Assembly: GCF_900099765.1 (NCBI RefSeq)
Contig: NZ_FNDX01000012.1
Coordinates: 88,660 to 140,444 of the forward strand
Reading direction: 5' to 3'
From: Paenibacillus typhae
Lineage (GTDB): Bacteria; Bacillota; Bacilli; Paenibacillales; Paenibacillaceae
DNA length: 51,785 nt
Shown here: positions 35,993-44,924 of the stretch, in pieces
How the letters are laid out: every line of letters begins with the position of its first letter
Position numbering within the stretch: position 1 is the stretch's first letter
Program-made: the position numbers and the translations under genes
Notes under the pieces: generated by a model
What the model was told of the DNA's origin: nothing
The model's database searches: none
What the model saw: the letters and a program-made list of their open reading frames with translations, nothing else

Positions 35993-36490
35993 TTGCCGGC
36001 AAAAACAAAGAAAAGCGGTGTAAAGCTGCGGCTTGACACCATGACTCCCAAGGACTACGAGAAACTGTCCAAGCCGTTTGTGCCTTCGCGTCCGGTGTTC
36101 AAGAACTGCGTCCGCGCCTTTCTGTCAGGCGGTCTGATCTGCGTATTGGGACAAGCCATTCAGGAGGCCTTCATGGCGATCTTTGATATGACCTCACGGG
36201 AAGCCTCAAGCCCGACGGTAGCGGTGCTGATTCTGCTTTCCGTCATTCTTACCAGCTTTGGCGTGTACGACAAACTGGCCCAGTGGTGCGGTGCAGGGTC
36301 AGCAGTACCTGTTACCGGCTTTGCCAACAGCATGTGCTCGGCAGCACTTGAACACCGTGCTGAGGGTCTTGTGCTCGGTGTTGGCGGTAATATGTTCAAG
36401 CTCGCCGGCTCCGTTATCGTCTTTGGCGTGGTCGCTGCCTTTGTGGTGGGCGTAGTATATGCCGTTATGGGCTGGGGAGGTGCTCACTAA
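35993..36490 (+). CDS. spoVAC: Stage V sporulation protein AC
   Basis: 165 residues from the TTG at 35993, seven bases after a perfect AGGAGGTG; the frame is open further upstream without a ribosome site. The membrane protein has family blocks FLSGGLICVLGQAIQEAF, WCGAGSAVPVTGFANSMCSAALEHRAEG and GVGGNMFKLAGSVIVFGV. SpoVAC is part of the channel in the spore inner membrane that moves dipicolinic acid in sporulation and germination and has been described as mechanosensitive. It starts the C-D-E cluster. Confidence 0.93.
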   Translation: MPAKTKKSGVKLRLDTMTPKDYEKLSKPFVPSRPVFKNCVRAFLSGGLICVLGQAIQEAFMAIFDMTSREASSPTVAVLILLSVILTSFGVYDKLAQWCGAGSAVPVTGFANSMCSAALEHRAEGLVLGVGGNMFKLAGSVIVFGVVAAFVVGVVYAVMGWGGAH

Positions 36491-36492
36491 TT

Positions 36493-37533
36493 ATGGAGCA
36501 GCTGGGAAGCCAGACCTGGAAATTCACCACCCGTCCTGTCATCCTTGGTTCTTCTGCGGTAGTAGGGCCGGAGGAAGGGGAAGGACCCTTGGCCTCGGAT
36601 TTTGATTTTATCTACGACTCACTTGAAATGGGCGAGAAAACCTGGGAGAAGGCAGAGCGCGCCCTGTTTGAAAAAGCTTCCAAGCTCGCGCTGATGAATG
36701 CCGCGGTTGAGCAGGAGCAGCTGGAGTTCTTTGTCGGCGGCGACCTGATGAACCAGATTATCAGCAGCTCGTTTGCCGCACGGAAGCTTGGCGTTCCTTA
36801 CCTGGGTGTCTTCGGGGCCTGTTCGACTTCCATGGAGAGTCTGGCGATTGCCTCGATGATCATTGATTCAGGCGGCGGCAAGTATGCCCTCGCCGGAACC
36901 TCAAGCCATAACTGTACAGTAGAGAAGCAGTTCCGCTATCCGACCGAATACGGCTCACAGAAGCCGCCGACGGCCCAGTATACCATTACCGGCTCCGGCT
37001 GTGCGATAGTCGGCCGCAACGACGGCACCGCACAGGGAACACAGGTTCATGTCGTTTCAGCGACGATCGGCCGGATTATGGATCTGGGTCTGACAGATCC
37101 GTTCAATATGGGAACCGCGATGGCCCCCGCAGCTGCGGATACGATAACCGCCCATTTCCGGGATACGGGCCTTACGCCGGGGCATTATGACCTGATTGTG
37201 ACCGGTGATCTTGCATCGGTAGGGCTGCCGATTGCCAAGGAGCTGCTGGCTGAAGAGGGCATCCCGATGGAACAGACTACGTTTGACGACTGCGGCCTGC
37301 TTATATTTAATCTGGACAAGCAAAAATATGTAATCGCCGGAGGAAGCGGCTGCGGCTGCTCCGCAGTTGTCACATACGGCCATATTCTGAAGCGGATGAG
37401 AAAAGGGGAGCTGAAACGGGTGCTTGTCGTGGCAACCGGAGCGCTGCTGTCCCCGCTGTCCTATCAGCAGGGGGAGAGCATTCCATGCGTAGCCCATGCT
37501 GTAGCCCTTGAGATTGGAGGTGAAGGACAATGA
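36493..37533 (+). CDS. spoVAD: Stage V sporulation protein AD
   Basis: 346 residues with a thiolase-like fold. Blocks include RPVILGSSAVVGPEEGEGPL, FGACSTSMESLAIASMI, LAGTSSHNCTVEKQFRYPTEYGSQKPPTAQYT and VTGDLASVGLPIAKELL. SpoVAD binds dipicolinic acid directly during uptake into the forespore. The ATG follows two bases after the spoVAC stop, and the end overlaps spoVAE by four bases, so the trio is one translation-coupled unit. Confidence 0.95.
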   Translation: MEQLGSQTWKFTTRPVILGSSAVVGPEEGEGPLASDFDFIYDSLEMGEKTWEKAERALFEKASKLALMNAAVEQEQLEFFVGGDLMNQIISSSFAARKLGVPYLGVFGACSTSMESLAIASMIIDSGGGKYALAGTSSHNCTVEKQFRYPTEYGSQKPPTAQYTITGSGCAIVGRNDGTAQGTQVHVVSATIGRIMDLGLTDPFNMGTAMAPAAADTITAHFRDTGLTPGHYDLIVTGDLASVGLPIAKELLAEEGIPMEQTTFDDCGLLIFNLDKQKYVIAGGSGCGCSAVVTYGHILKRMRKGELKRVLVVATGALLSPLSYQQGESIPCVAHAVALEIGGEGQ

Positions 37534-37880
37534 TCTATCTCTGGGCTTTTCTTGTTGGCGGAGCCATATGTGTGATCGGGCAGCTGATGTTCGATGTGCT
37601 TGCACTGACGCCGGCCCACACGATGAGTACACTCGTAGTAATGGGAGCGGTGGCGGATGCATTCGGATTGTATGATCCGCTGGTAAAATTCGCGGGAGCC
37701 GGTGCCAGTGTGCCGATTACAAGCTTCGGTAACTCGCTGGTGCACGGTGCGTTAACCGAGCTGGAGCGTGATGGCTGGGTCGGTGTAGTAACCGGGATAT
37801 TTGACGTTACGAGTGCCGGGATTTCTTCGGCAATTGTGTTCTCGTTCCTGGCCGCACTCGTTGTAAGGCCAAAGGGCTAA
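37530..37880 (+). CDS. spoVAE: Stage V sporulation protein AE
   Basis: 116 residues, the short SpoVAEb type. It is a membrane protein that looks like SpoVAC: FLVGGAICVIGQLMFDV, KFAGAGASVPITSFGNSLVHGA and AIVFSFLAALVVRPKG. It completes the minimal C-D-E set needed for dipicolinate transport. A terminator follows within 40 bp. Confidence 0.93.
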   Translation: MIYLWAFLVGGAICVIGQLMFDVLALTPAHTMSTLVVMGAVADAFGLYDPLVKFAGAGASVPITSFGNSLVHGALTELERDGWVGVVTGIFDVTSAGISSAIVFSFLAALVVRPKG

Positions 37881-37913
37881 CTCCTTTTTCGTTAATGTGA
37901 ACAGAGTATAAAC

Positions 37914-37944
37914 AAAGGCCGCGCTGAAAAGCGGTCTTTTTTTT
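37914..37944 (+). terminator. Terminator after spoVA cluster
   Basis: AAAGGCCGC pairs with GCGGTCTTT across GCTGAAAA, followed by a T run. Confidence 0.85.
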
Positions 37945-38041
37945 CATTTAACCGGAATAGCATATCAAAAAAATGTCGATTATTGACGATATATAACCTT
38001 AGATGCTAGGTATATACATAAAGACAGGGGACGTGCACAAG

Positions 38042-39514
38042 TTGCAGAATCAGCGGAAGGTCGAATTGTTTTGGAAGAGAAACAAAATTATTATCGCTAT
38101 TTTTTGGGTTATAACCGTAATTGGAGTTATTCTGGCCTTTCTGACCCCCAAGCTTTGGGGTACAAGTGCAGTAGCTGTTCCGCTTGCTGCCGGATTGACT
38201 CTGTTTAACAGCCGGCGTAAAGGGGTGCTGGTCATCCCTTGGATCATTACAGCTGTTCTTACAGCAATGGCCTTTTATTTAACCTTGGGCTCATTAAACA
38301 GCCTGGTAGTAATATTGCTCTGCTCGCTGCTTCTTCTCTATCCGCATTACAAGTATTACGCTGCCGCTTCAGGTATAAGCGCTGTTTGTATTCTGGTACA
38401 GCTGCTTACAGGGGTGGAGGTTGCAAATGCGGACAGTAAACTGCTGACCTTCTTTAGCGCCCTGGGCGTCTACCTTTTGATCAGCAGTGTACTGTTTTTT
38501 GTTTCATATTTAAATGAGAAGCTCCAGCGCCAGAGCGAACAGCAGAGGGAACAGGTTGAAGCCTCTGGCGAACAGGTGAAATTCCTGCTTGAACGGGTGA
38601 AGACAGCAGTGGACGGCCTGTATGAGTTTACGGGCAGATTTAAGGTAGAGGTAGAGATGGCCGGAGCCGTGACCAACGAAGTGGCTATCGGTTTTCAGGA
38701 GGTTTCCAAAGGGATTGAATATCAGGCCGGAAGCATCGGGGAAATTACGGAGGCGATTTCGGTCTCTGACCGGCATATCCGTGATGTGGCCGGATACTCA
38801 CAGGAAATGAAAAGGCTGTCTGCGGAAACGGCTGCGGTCAGCGAGCAGGGCAGCGGAAACGTCTCTATGCTGGCAGGCCAGTTCTCCGAGCTCAGAGAGA
38901 TGATGGAGCAGACCTCGAATCAGATGCTGGAATTCAGCCGGCGCAGCCAGGAAATCCATGAAATGCTTGAAGGGATAACCCAGATTTCCAGGCAGACGAA
39001 TCTGCTTGCCCTTAATGCTTCCATCGAAGCAGCCCGCGCGGGCGAACATGGACGTGGCTTTGCCGTGGTTGCCGGTGAGGTGCGGAAGCTGGCTGAAGAC
39101 TCCGGTAAAACAGCGGATTCAATCAGCGGCGTTATCGCCGGTCTGCAGCAGCAGACGGATGCCCTGATTGCCCAATTTGAGCAAAGCCGCGGTATATTGC
39201 TGACCGGCAGTGAGTCGGTGCAGCGTACAGAAGAGGTGTTCCAGTCCATTCTGCTCAATGCCCATAAAGTGCTGGAGCAGGCCGGTGATGTGGAGCAGAG
39301 CTCGGCCGGCATGAAGCAGTTCTCTGAAAAAATTGTAAACGAAATAACCGAGTTCTCCAGCGTAACCGAGCAGTCCAGCGCCGCGACAGAGGAGATTCTT
39401 GCTGGAGTAGAAGAGCAGCGCACGATGACAGACAACATGGTGGGCAGCTTTAAGCAGCTGGAGAGCCTGATTGTCAGCCTGAACGAACTTGTTGGCGATC
39501 ATAAACAGGCTTAG
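38042..39514 (+). CDS. Methyl-accepting chemotaxis-like protein without extracellular domain
   Basis: 490 residues from a TTG with AGGGG eleven bases upstream; an ATG at 38003 in frame lacks a ribosome site. The first about 150 residues hold up to six membrane helices and no large outside sensor. A coiled-coil signalling rod follows, with the receptor tip [19 protein letters not shown] and [14 protein letters not shown] that contacts CheA and CheW. It may sense a membrane or cytoplasmic state such as energy or a lipid-soluble ligand (inference). Flanked by terminators, so it is a single gene. Confidence 0.88.
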   Translation: MQNQRKVELFWKRNKIIIAIFWVITVIGVILAFLTPKLWGTSAVAVPLAAGLTLFNSRRKGVLVIPWIITAVLTAMAFYLTLGSLNSLVVILLCSLLLLYPHYKYYAAASGISAVCILVQLLTGVEVANADSKLLTFFSALGVYLLISSVLFFVSYLNEKLQRQSEQQREQVEASGEQVKFLLERVKTAVDGLYEFTGRFKVEVEMAGAVTNEVAIGFQEVSKGIEYQAGSIGEITEAISVSDRHIRDVAGYSQEMKRLSAETAAVSEQGSGNVSMLAGQFSELREMMEQTSNQMLEFSRRSQEIHEMLEGITQISRQTNLLALNASIEAARAGEHGRGFAVVAGEVRKLAEDSGKTADSISGVIAGLQQQTDALIAQFEQSRGILLTGSESVQRTEEVFQSILLNAHKVLEQAGDVEQSSAGMKQFSEKIVNEITEFSSVTEQSSAATEEILAGVEEQRTMTDNMVGSFKQLESLIVSLNELVGDHKQA

Positions 39515-39537
39515 CAGGATACAAGGATCAAGCAGCG

Positions 39538-39581
39538 CAGGGCAGCTGTTCAACCTTCGGGGAGAGCGGCTGCCCTGTTTG
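39538..39581 (+). terminator. Terminator after chemoreceptor gene
   Basis: CAGGGCAGC pairs with GCTGCCCTG, followed by TTT. The loop holds further possible pairing. Confidence 0.75.
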
Positions 39582-39703
39582 CTATTGTTTGCGGCATGCA
39601 GAATTCTCTCGAATTTTTTGTGATTTGTTACAAGAAACTAGCGGATTCGCTTCTTTCATTTGTAGAACAGGCTATATGTTCCGGCTCTGCCAACTTCAAA
39701 GTC

Positions 39704-39731
39704 TTCAATAATGTACTTTGGGTCCTATAAT
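39704..39731 (+). promoter_or_regulatory. Likely SigA promoter of the moxR operon
   Basis: TTCAAT at 39704 and a perfect TATAAT at 39726 are 16 bp apart. The first gene starts 54 bp after. The remaining DNA back to 39582 shows nothing else. Confidence 0.5.
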
Positions 39732-39784
39732 CATGTAAAATATAAATATTACTGCTTATTCTGACATAGGAGGTCTAATCATAT

Positions 39785-40741
39785 ATGCCCGTACGTCAAG
39801 AATCTACGCAAATTATGAAGGCTGTTCGCTCTAATCTGGAATCCTGTATACTCGGAAAATCATTTGAAATAGAACTGCTGCTCACAGCACTTCTGGCCGG
39901 TGGGCATGTCCTGATTGAGGATGTTCCCGGAACCGGCAAAACGCAGCTTATACGGGCGTTGTCACGGTCCATGTCGGGTGATTACCGGCGGATCCAGTGC
40001 AATCCGGATATTCTGCCGAGTGATATAACCGGGGTATCCGTCTACCATCCGCGCGATGAAATGTTCTATTTCCGGCCCGGGCCGGTTATGACCAATATTC
40101 TGCTGGCCGATGAAATTAACCGGGCAACCACGAAGACGCAGTCAGCGCTGCTTGAGGTTATGGAGGAGCGGAATGTAACGGTGGACGGCGAAACCTATCC
40201 GCTGCCGCACCCGTTTATGCTCTGTGCCACGCAGAACCCGATTGATTTTGAAGGCACCTATACGCTGCCTGAAGCCCAGCTTGACCGTTTTATGCTTCGC
40301 ATCAGCCTAGGGTATCCGGACAGTGAAACCGAGAAAAATCTGCTGCTAAGCCATCAGGCTGGCCAGCCTGTGGACAAGCTGACACCGGTAACGGGCATGG
40401 AGCAGATTGCGGCGATCCAGGAGGAGATCCGCGAGGTGTACATGAGTGAACCGGTCCTTGGATATCTGCTGGATATTGTCCGCCAGACCCGTGAGCATCC
40501 GTTGGTGCTGCTGGGCGCAAGCCCACGTGCCTCGCTGTCCTTCATGATGGCCTGCAAGGCGTATGCTTTCCTCCAGGAGCGCGATTATGTGCTGCCGGAT
40601 GATGTCAAGATCCTCACGCCTTATGCCCTGGGGCACCGTATCATCCTGCGTCCGGAATCGCGGCTGGACAATGTTAACGTGGAGTCTCTGCTGCAGAAGC
40701 TGCTGCAGGGCATCCGTGTGCCCGTTACGATGAGGCAATAG
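39785..40741 (+). CDS. MoxR-type AAA+ ATPase
   Basis: 318 residues. Walker A is DVPGTGKT (46-53) and Walker B LLADE (106-110), with MoxR family blocks HVLIEDVPG, IQCNPDILPSDITGV, RATTKTQSALLEVMEERNVTVDG and FMLCATQNPIDFEGTYTLPEAQLDRF. MoxR ATPases act as chaperone-like helpers. AGGAGGT precedes the ATG. The next genes encode DUF58 and transglutaminase-like membrane proteins, a trio found widely in bacteria but of unclear role, perhaps in cell-envelope assembly. Confidence 0.93.
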   Translation: MPVRQESTQIMKAVRSNLESCILGKSFEIELLLTALLAGGHVLIEDVPGTGKTQLIRALSRSMSGDYRRIQCNPDILPSDITGVSVYHPRDEMFYFRPGPVMTNILLADEINRATTKTQSALLEVMEERNVTVDGETYPLPHPFMLCATQNPIDFEGTYTLPEAQLDRFMLRISLGYPDSETEKNLLLSHQAGQPVDKLTPVTGMEQIAAIQEEIREVYMSEPVLGYLLDIVRQTREHPLVLLGASPRASLSFMMACKAYAFLQERDYVLPDDVKILTPYALGHRIILRPESRLDNVNVESLLQKLLQGIRVPVTMRQ

Positions 40742-40743
40742 CG

Positions 40744-41994
40744 ATGAAGAGCTATCTGACTGGTGTGGCTGCAGGAATCCAGCCGCGGAAATTCGCCGGC
40801 ATAATCGCGATATGGGCTGTTACGCTCCTCTATGTGCTGTTTCAGGGCGGCAAAACATCCTTTATGCTGTTTATTATGGTCTCGGTCCTCATTCTTTATT
40901 TAGTTGTCAGCGCGGTTGGCGGAGTCCGGCGGGCCAAGGGCTCGCGCAGCCTGTATTCGGAGCAGGATAAGCCTGAGCTGCTGTATGCGGGCGGCTATCT
41001 GCGGGTGAAGCTGCAGGTGAGCATTCCGGGATTTTTACCGCTGCCTTATGTAGTAGTCAGAGAAATTCTGAAGCGGCATAACGGTGAGTCATGGGTATTT
41101 GAGGAGAGCCTGATCCCCAGCCTTAGGGGGCATGGGGAGCTGCAGTTTCAGACGCCGCCGCTGGAGCGCGGCAGCTACACCTTTGAGCAAACCGACATTC
41201 TGGCCGAAGACATTTTCGGACTGGTGGAGCATAAGGGGACCTTCCGGGCCGAAGGGCAGTTCCGAGTCCTCCCCCGCGCAGTATTCGTGCCCCGCTGGCA
41301 GCTGTATGAACGCAGATCCCGCCTGGCCGGGCTGCAGACCTCCCTGCTGCATTCCAGGCGCGAGACAACGCAGATTAACGGGGTCCGTGACTATGTATAC
41401 GGCGACCGGCTAACCCGGATCCACTGGAATGCAACCGCCAAGACCGGCGTGTGGAAGTCCAAGGAATTCGAGCATGAATCCGTGCCCAAGACCATCCTTG
41501 TTCTTGACGGCAGTACAGCCGCTTACGGCAGCTCCAGCCAGTTTGAGCTGGCCGTTTCCGTCACGGCTTCGCTGCTCGGCTACGGGATCCGTGACCGGAT
41601 CGGCATCGGCCTGTGCTGTCTGGACCGGACAACCAAGGTGTTTGTTCCGGCAGAGAGCGGCGCAGAACGCCAGAAAATGATTCAATACCTGATCGATATC
41701 AATGCAGAAGGCCGCGGACCGCTGCTGCCCAAGCTGGAGCAGAGCCACCGGATGTTTCCCAAAGGCGCCTATTTTGTCCTGATCAGTCCGCAAAGCGGCC
41801 AGCCCGTGCTGGATATTATACGCTGGGCAGAGAGCCGGGGGATGACCCCGGCCCATATCCAGGTTCGCAATCCGGCTGCAAACCATAGCGGCAGGGAATG
41901 GAACGATGTGCTGAGGTCACGCGGAATAACGGGCTACAGCGTTAATTCTCTGCAGGAGCTTCCTGCCGTACTCGGAGGTGATCCTGCAGTATGA
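40744..41994 (+). CDS. DUF58 domain membrane protein
   Basis: 416 residues. Two membrane helices lie near 17-35 and 38-57. The DUF58 signature is near 218-240 (VRDYVYGDRLTRIHWNATAKTG), followed by a von Willebrand A-like part (TILVLDGSTAAYGSS, the DGS metal-site motif). The family partners MoxR ATPases; its job is not settled. It begins two bases after the moxR stop and overlaps the next gene by four, so the three are coupled. Confidence 0.9.
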   Translation: MKSYLTGVAAGIQPRKFAGIIAIWAVTLLYVLFQGGKTSFMLFIMVSVLILYLVVSAVGGVRRAKGSRSLYSEQDKPELLYAGGYLRVKLQVSIPGFLPLPYVVVREILKRHNGESWVFEESLIPSLRGHGELQFQTPPLERGSYTFEQTDILAEDIFGLVEHKGTFRAEGQFRVLPRAVFVPRWQLYERRSRLAGLQTSLLHSRRETTQINGVRDYVYGDRLTRIHWNATAKTGVWKSKEFEHESVPKTILVLDGSTAAYGSSSQFELAVSVTASLLGYGIRDRIGIGLCCLDRTTKVFVPAESGAERQKMIQYLIDINAEGRGPLLPKLEQSHRMFPKGAYFVLISPQSGQPVLDIIRWAESRGMTPAHIQVRNPAANHSGREWNDVLRSRGITGYSVNSLQELPAVLGGDPAV

Positions 41995-44216
41995 GCCGTT
42001 GGTGGAACGGAATCAAGTCTTCCTGGCATCATTCCTTCAGCCTGCTCTGGCTGATGCTGATCGGTCTGCAGTGGGTATCCTTCACGGAACCGTTCTGGCT
42101 GCAGGCCACTACGGAGGTCGTGCTGCTGTCGCTCGCGGCAGTTGCCGTCATTGAAATTCTTCTGCCTGTCAAATGGGGGCTCAGACTGCTGCTTGAGGCT
42201 GCGGTTGTTCTATACATTACGTACAGGCTGATCCTGAACAAGGGCATCCATGTTCCCGATCCATGGGCTGTAACGCTGCGTGACCGGCTTATGGATACCG
42301 GGGCAGACATGGTGCCTTACGTCTGGTTCGCCCTGGCGGCCGGTGTGCTGCTGCTGCTGTCCTCCTGGTGGGTCTCGTCCAAAACAAGGATTCTGATGTT
42401 TCTTACCGCTAACATCGTTGCTTTTGCGGCGCTTGATTCCTTTACTTCCTCTGTCCTTTGGCAGGAAGTAGCCTGGACGGTAGCAGCAGGTATGGGCTGG
42501 CTTGTTACGCAGCATCTGCGCAGCTTCCAGCTGCATTATCCGCGCGGCTGGACCTATCTGCTGCGGTATCCGTTCAAGGTTCTGATCAATGTGGCGATTA
42601 TTTTCTCTCTGGTCATTGTGACAGGGGTGAATATGCCAGATGTACGGCCGACACTGACCGATCCTTATACGGCCTGGCAGGACTGGAACGGGGGCGGAAG
42701 CCCGTCCGGCACGGGAACCTCCGGAACTTCGGAGACCGGCAGCGGCGGAACCGGGAGCGGCAGCTCGTCTTCCGGCTACAGCCTGAACGACGATAATCTG
42801 GGCGGCGGTTTCAGCTTCGACTACTCACCCGTAATGACCGTCACCTCAAGCCAGCGCACCTATATGAGGGGAGAATCACGGGCTGTCTACTCCGGCAAAG
42901 GCTGGAGTGATGATGACCGGTGGAACAGGGGCCCGCTGATACGCGCCCGGGTAGGCGAGGAGCTGGAACGGGAGGCTTCCCCGAAGACACAGACAGAGCC
43001 GCTGCAGCAGACGGTCAGACTGCTTGGCAACAATGATTATCCGGTGCTCTTCGGCGCTTATTCCATTTCAAGTGTGGATACGATAGACGGTGAGGAGGCC
43101 AGCAACGGATTGTTTTGGCGGAGCCAGGACAATGAGATGATCTGGGGCTCCGATGATGTCCTGACTTATCCGCAGACGTATGTGCTGACTTCCGAGGTTC
43201 CGGTTGTTCCGGTCCAGGAGCTGAGCCGGCAGACCTACGATCAGCTGTATGAGGGACAGGACAATGAGCGCTATCTTCAGCTCCCGGACAATTTTCCGCA
43301 GCGGGTCATTGACCTTGCCGAGGAAATTACCGCGGGGGCACAGACTCCTTATGAGAAAGTAGCGCTGCTGCAGCAATATTTACAGGTAACCTTTCCATAT
43401 ACCAACCAGCCGGACCTTTCACGCAAAAAGAGCAGGGACATGGTGGAAAGCTTCCTGTTTGAAATTATGGAAGGCTACTGTGACTATTACTCTACGGCGC
43501 TTGTAACGATGGCCCGGTCCCTTGATATTCCTGCCCGCTGGGTCAAAGGCTATGCTCCCGGCGAGCAGGGGCAGCTGCCCGACAATCTGATGATGCAGGG
43601 TGCGGCCAACAACAATTATACGATTACAAATGCCGATGCCCATTCCTGGGCAGAGGTGTATTTCGGGGATTACGGCTGGGTTCCAGTTGAAGCAACCCCG
43701 GGCTTCACCGTTCCCCTGCTGACCCAGAGCGAGGAACAGCTTCCTGAAGAGCCGGAGCAGGAAGAGGAAGAAGCTGTGGAGCCGGTACAGGCACCGGCGC
43801 AGACGGATTCCGGAAGCAATCTGCATGTCGGAGCATGGATTGTAGCTGCCGCTGCTGGTGTATTGCTGCTCTGGGCAGGCTATCAGCTGTGGCAGCACCG
43901 GTTAAGCCTGCGTTTCCTGCTGGAGCGGCTGCGCAATGGCCGTCCGCTGACGCCGGTGCAGAAAGTGGTTGCCGAAACTGAGCGATGGGTAAGGTATGTC
44001 CGCAGAAAGGGCATGCTGAAGGAAGAGCATGAAACGCTGCGTGAGGCTGTCGGCCGCTGGAGCCGGGAAACCCCGCAGGCAGCGGACAGTTTTACTTCAT
44101 TGCTCAGGCTGTTCGAGCAGGCCAAGTACAGCCCTGATATTATTGAAGACAAAGACTGGCGCAGCGTGTATACTGAAGCTTTGCAGCTGCAGCGGATGCT
44201 TAAAGGACGCAGATAG
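41991..44216 (+). CDS. Membrane transglutaminase-like domain protein
   Basis: 741 residues. About six helices cover residues 14-215. A Gly/Ser/Thr-rich linker (about 228-262, GTGTSGTSETGSGG) leads outside to a DUF3488/transglutaminase-like core with candidate Cys497 in MEGYCDYYSTALV and His551 in DAHSWAEVYFGDYGW, then VEATPGF. A Glu-rich stretch, one more helix near 613-632 and a C-terminal DUF4129-like segment follow. The transglutaminase fold likely acts as a protease or cross-linker at the cell surface. It is the last gene of the moxR operon. Confidence 0.9.
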   Translation: MSRWWNGIKSSWHHSFSLLWLMLIGLQWVSFTEPFWLQATTEVVLLSLAAVAVIEILLPVKWGLRLLLEAAVVLYITYRLILNKGIHVPDPWAVTLRDRLMDTGADMVPYVWFALAAGVLLLLSSWWVSSKTRILMFLTANIVAFAALDSFTSSVLWQEVAWTVAAGMGWLVTQHLRSFQLHYPRGWTYLLRYPFKVLINVAIIFSLVIVTGVNMPDVRPTLTDPYTAWQDWNGGGSPSGTGTSGTSETGSGGTGSGSSSSGYSLNDDNLGGGFSFDYSPVMTVTSSQRTYMRGESRAVYSGKGWSDDDRWNRGPLIRARVGEELEREASPKTQTEPLQQTVRLLGNNDYPVLFGAYSISSVDTIDGEEASNGLFWRSQDNEMIWGSDDVLTYPQTYVLTSEVPVVPVQELSRQTYDQLYEGQDNERYLQLPDNFPQRVIDLAEEITAGAQTPYEKVALLQQYLQVTFPYTNQPDLSRKKSRDMVESFLFEIMEGYCDYYSTALVTMARSLDIPARWVKGYAPGEQGQLPDNLMMQGAANNNYTITNADAHSWAEVYFGDYGWVPVEATPGFTVPLLTQSEEQLPEEPEQEEEEAVEPVQAPAQTDSGSNLHVGAWIVAAAAGVLLLWAGYQLWQHRLSLRFLLERLRNGRPLTPVQKVVAETERWVRYVRRKGMLKEEHETLREAVGRWSRETPQAADSFTSLLRLFEQAKYSPDIIEDKDWRSVYTEALQLQRMLKGRR

Positions 44217-44248
44217 CCTGTGCCCTACGCAATCGGGGGCAGGTTCAT

Positions 44249-44276
44249 TTGCGAAGCGCAAAGAGTGTGATATATT
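44249..44276 (+). promoter_or_regulatory. Possible promoter of the yqe operon
   Basis: TTGCGA at 44249 and TATATT at 44271 are 16 bp apart, 124 bp before the yqeG start. No terminator is obvious between the moxR operon and here. Confidence 0.4.
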
Positions 44277-44399
44277 TTTTGAAAGATAAGAGAGGGTATG
44301 CTTCATCACTGCTGTATCCTTATCTATCTCACGGAACAGGTACCGTCCTGTTTAGGATGGCACAGCCGTTTCTACTTGTATAAAATTGAGGTGAACGTA

Positions 44400-44924
44400 T
44401 TGTTTGAGAGGCTGGTCCCGAAACTGCGGGTGAATACCGTTTTTGATATCAACCTTGAAGAATTGCACCGGCAGGGCTACCGCGGCATTATTACAGATCT
44501 GGATAACACGCTTGTAGGTGCCAAGGCACCCCTGGCTACTCCGGAGCTGCTGCTGTGGTTCGCAAAGGTGAAGGAGCTGGGCTTCAAGCTGGTCATTGTA
44601 TCCAACAACAATATGGAACGGGTGTCCCGCTTTGCCACGCCGCTGGATATCCAGTTTGTCCATCAGGCGCGCAAGCCGATCAATACCCCGTTTCTGAAGG
44701 CAATGAAGCTGATGGAGCTTCAGCCGGAACAAACCATTGTGGTCGGTGATCAGATGCTTACCGATGTGCTGGGCGGCAACCGCCTGGGTCTGTATACAGT
44801 ATTGGTGCTGCCGATCTCCGTCAAGGATGAAGGCTTTGGAACAAGAATTAACCGCCGCGTCGAGCAGATCGCGCTGACACGGCTGCGTAAGCAAGGATTG
44901 TGGCATGAGGAGGATAAACGTTAA
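44400..44924 (+). CDS. yqeG: YqeG family HAD IIIA phosphatase
   Basis: 174 residues from the TTG at 44400, behind GAGGTGAACG; the frame is open upstream without a ribosome site. HAD motif I is ITDLDNTLVG (D33, D35), motif II LVIVSNNN, motif III HQARKPINTPF and motif IV VVGDQMLTDVLGGN. It is a phosphatase of unknown substrate, related to mitochondrial PGP phosphatase Gep4. First gene of the conserved Firmicutes yqe operon; its stop overlaps the yqeH start. Confidence 0.93.
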   Translation: MFERLVPKLRVNTVFDINLEELHRQGYRGIITDLDNTLVGAKAPLATPELLLWFAKVKELGFKLVIVSNNNMERVSRFATPLDIQFVHQARKPINTPFLKAMKLMELQPEQTIVVGDQMLTDVLGGNRLGLYTVLVLPISVKDEGFGTRINRRVEQIALTRLRKQGLWHEEDKR

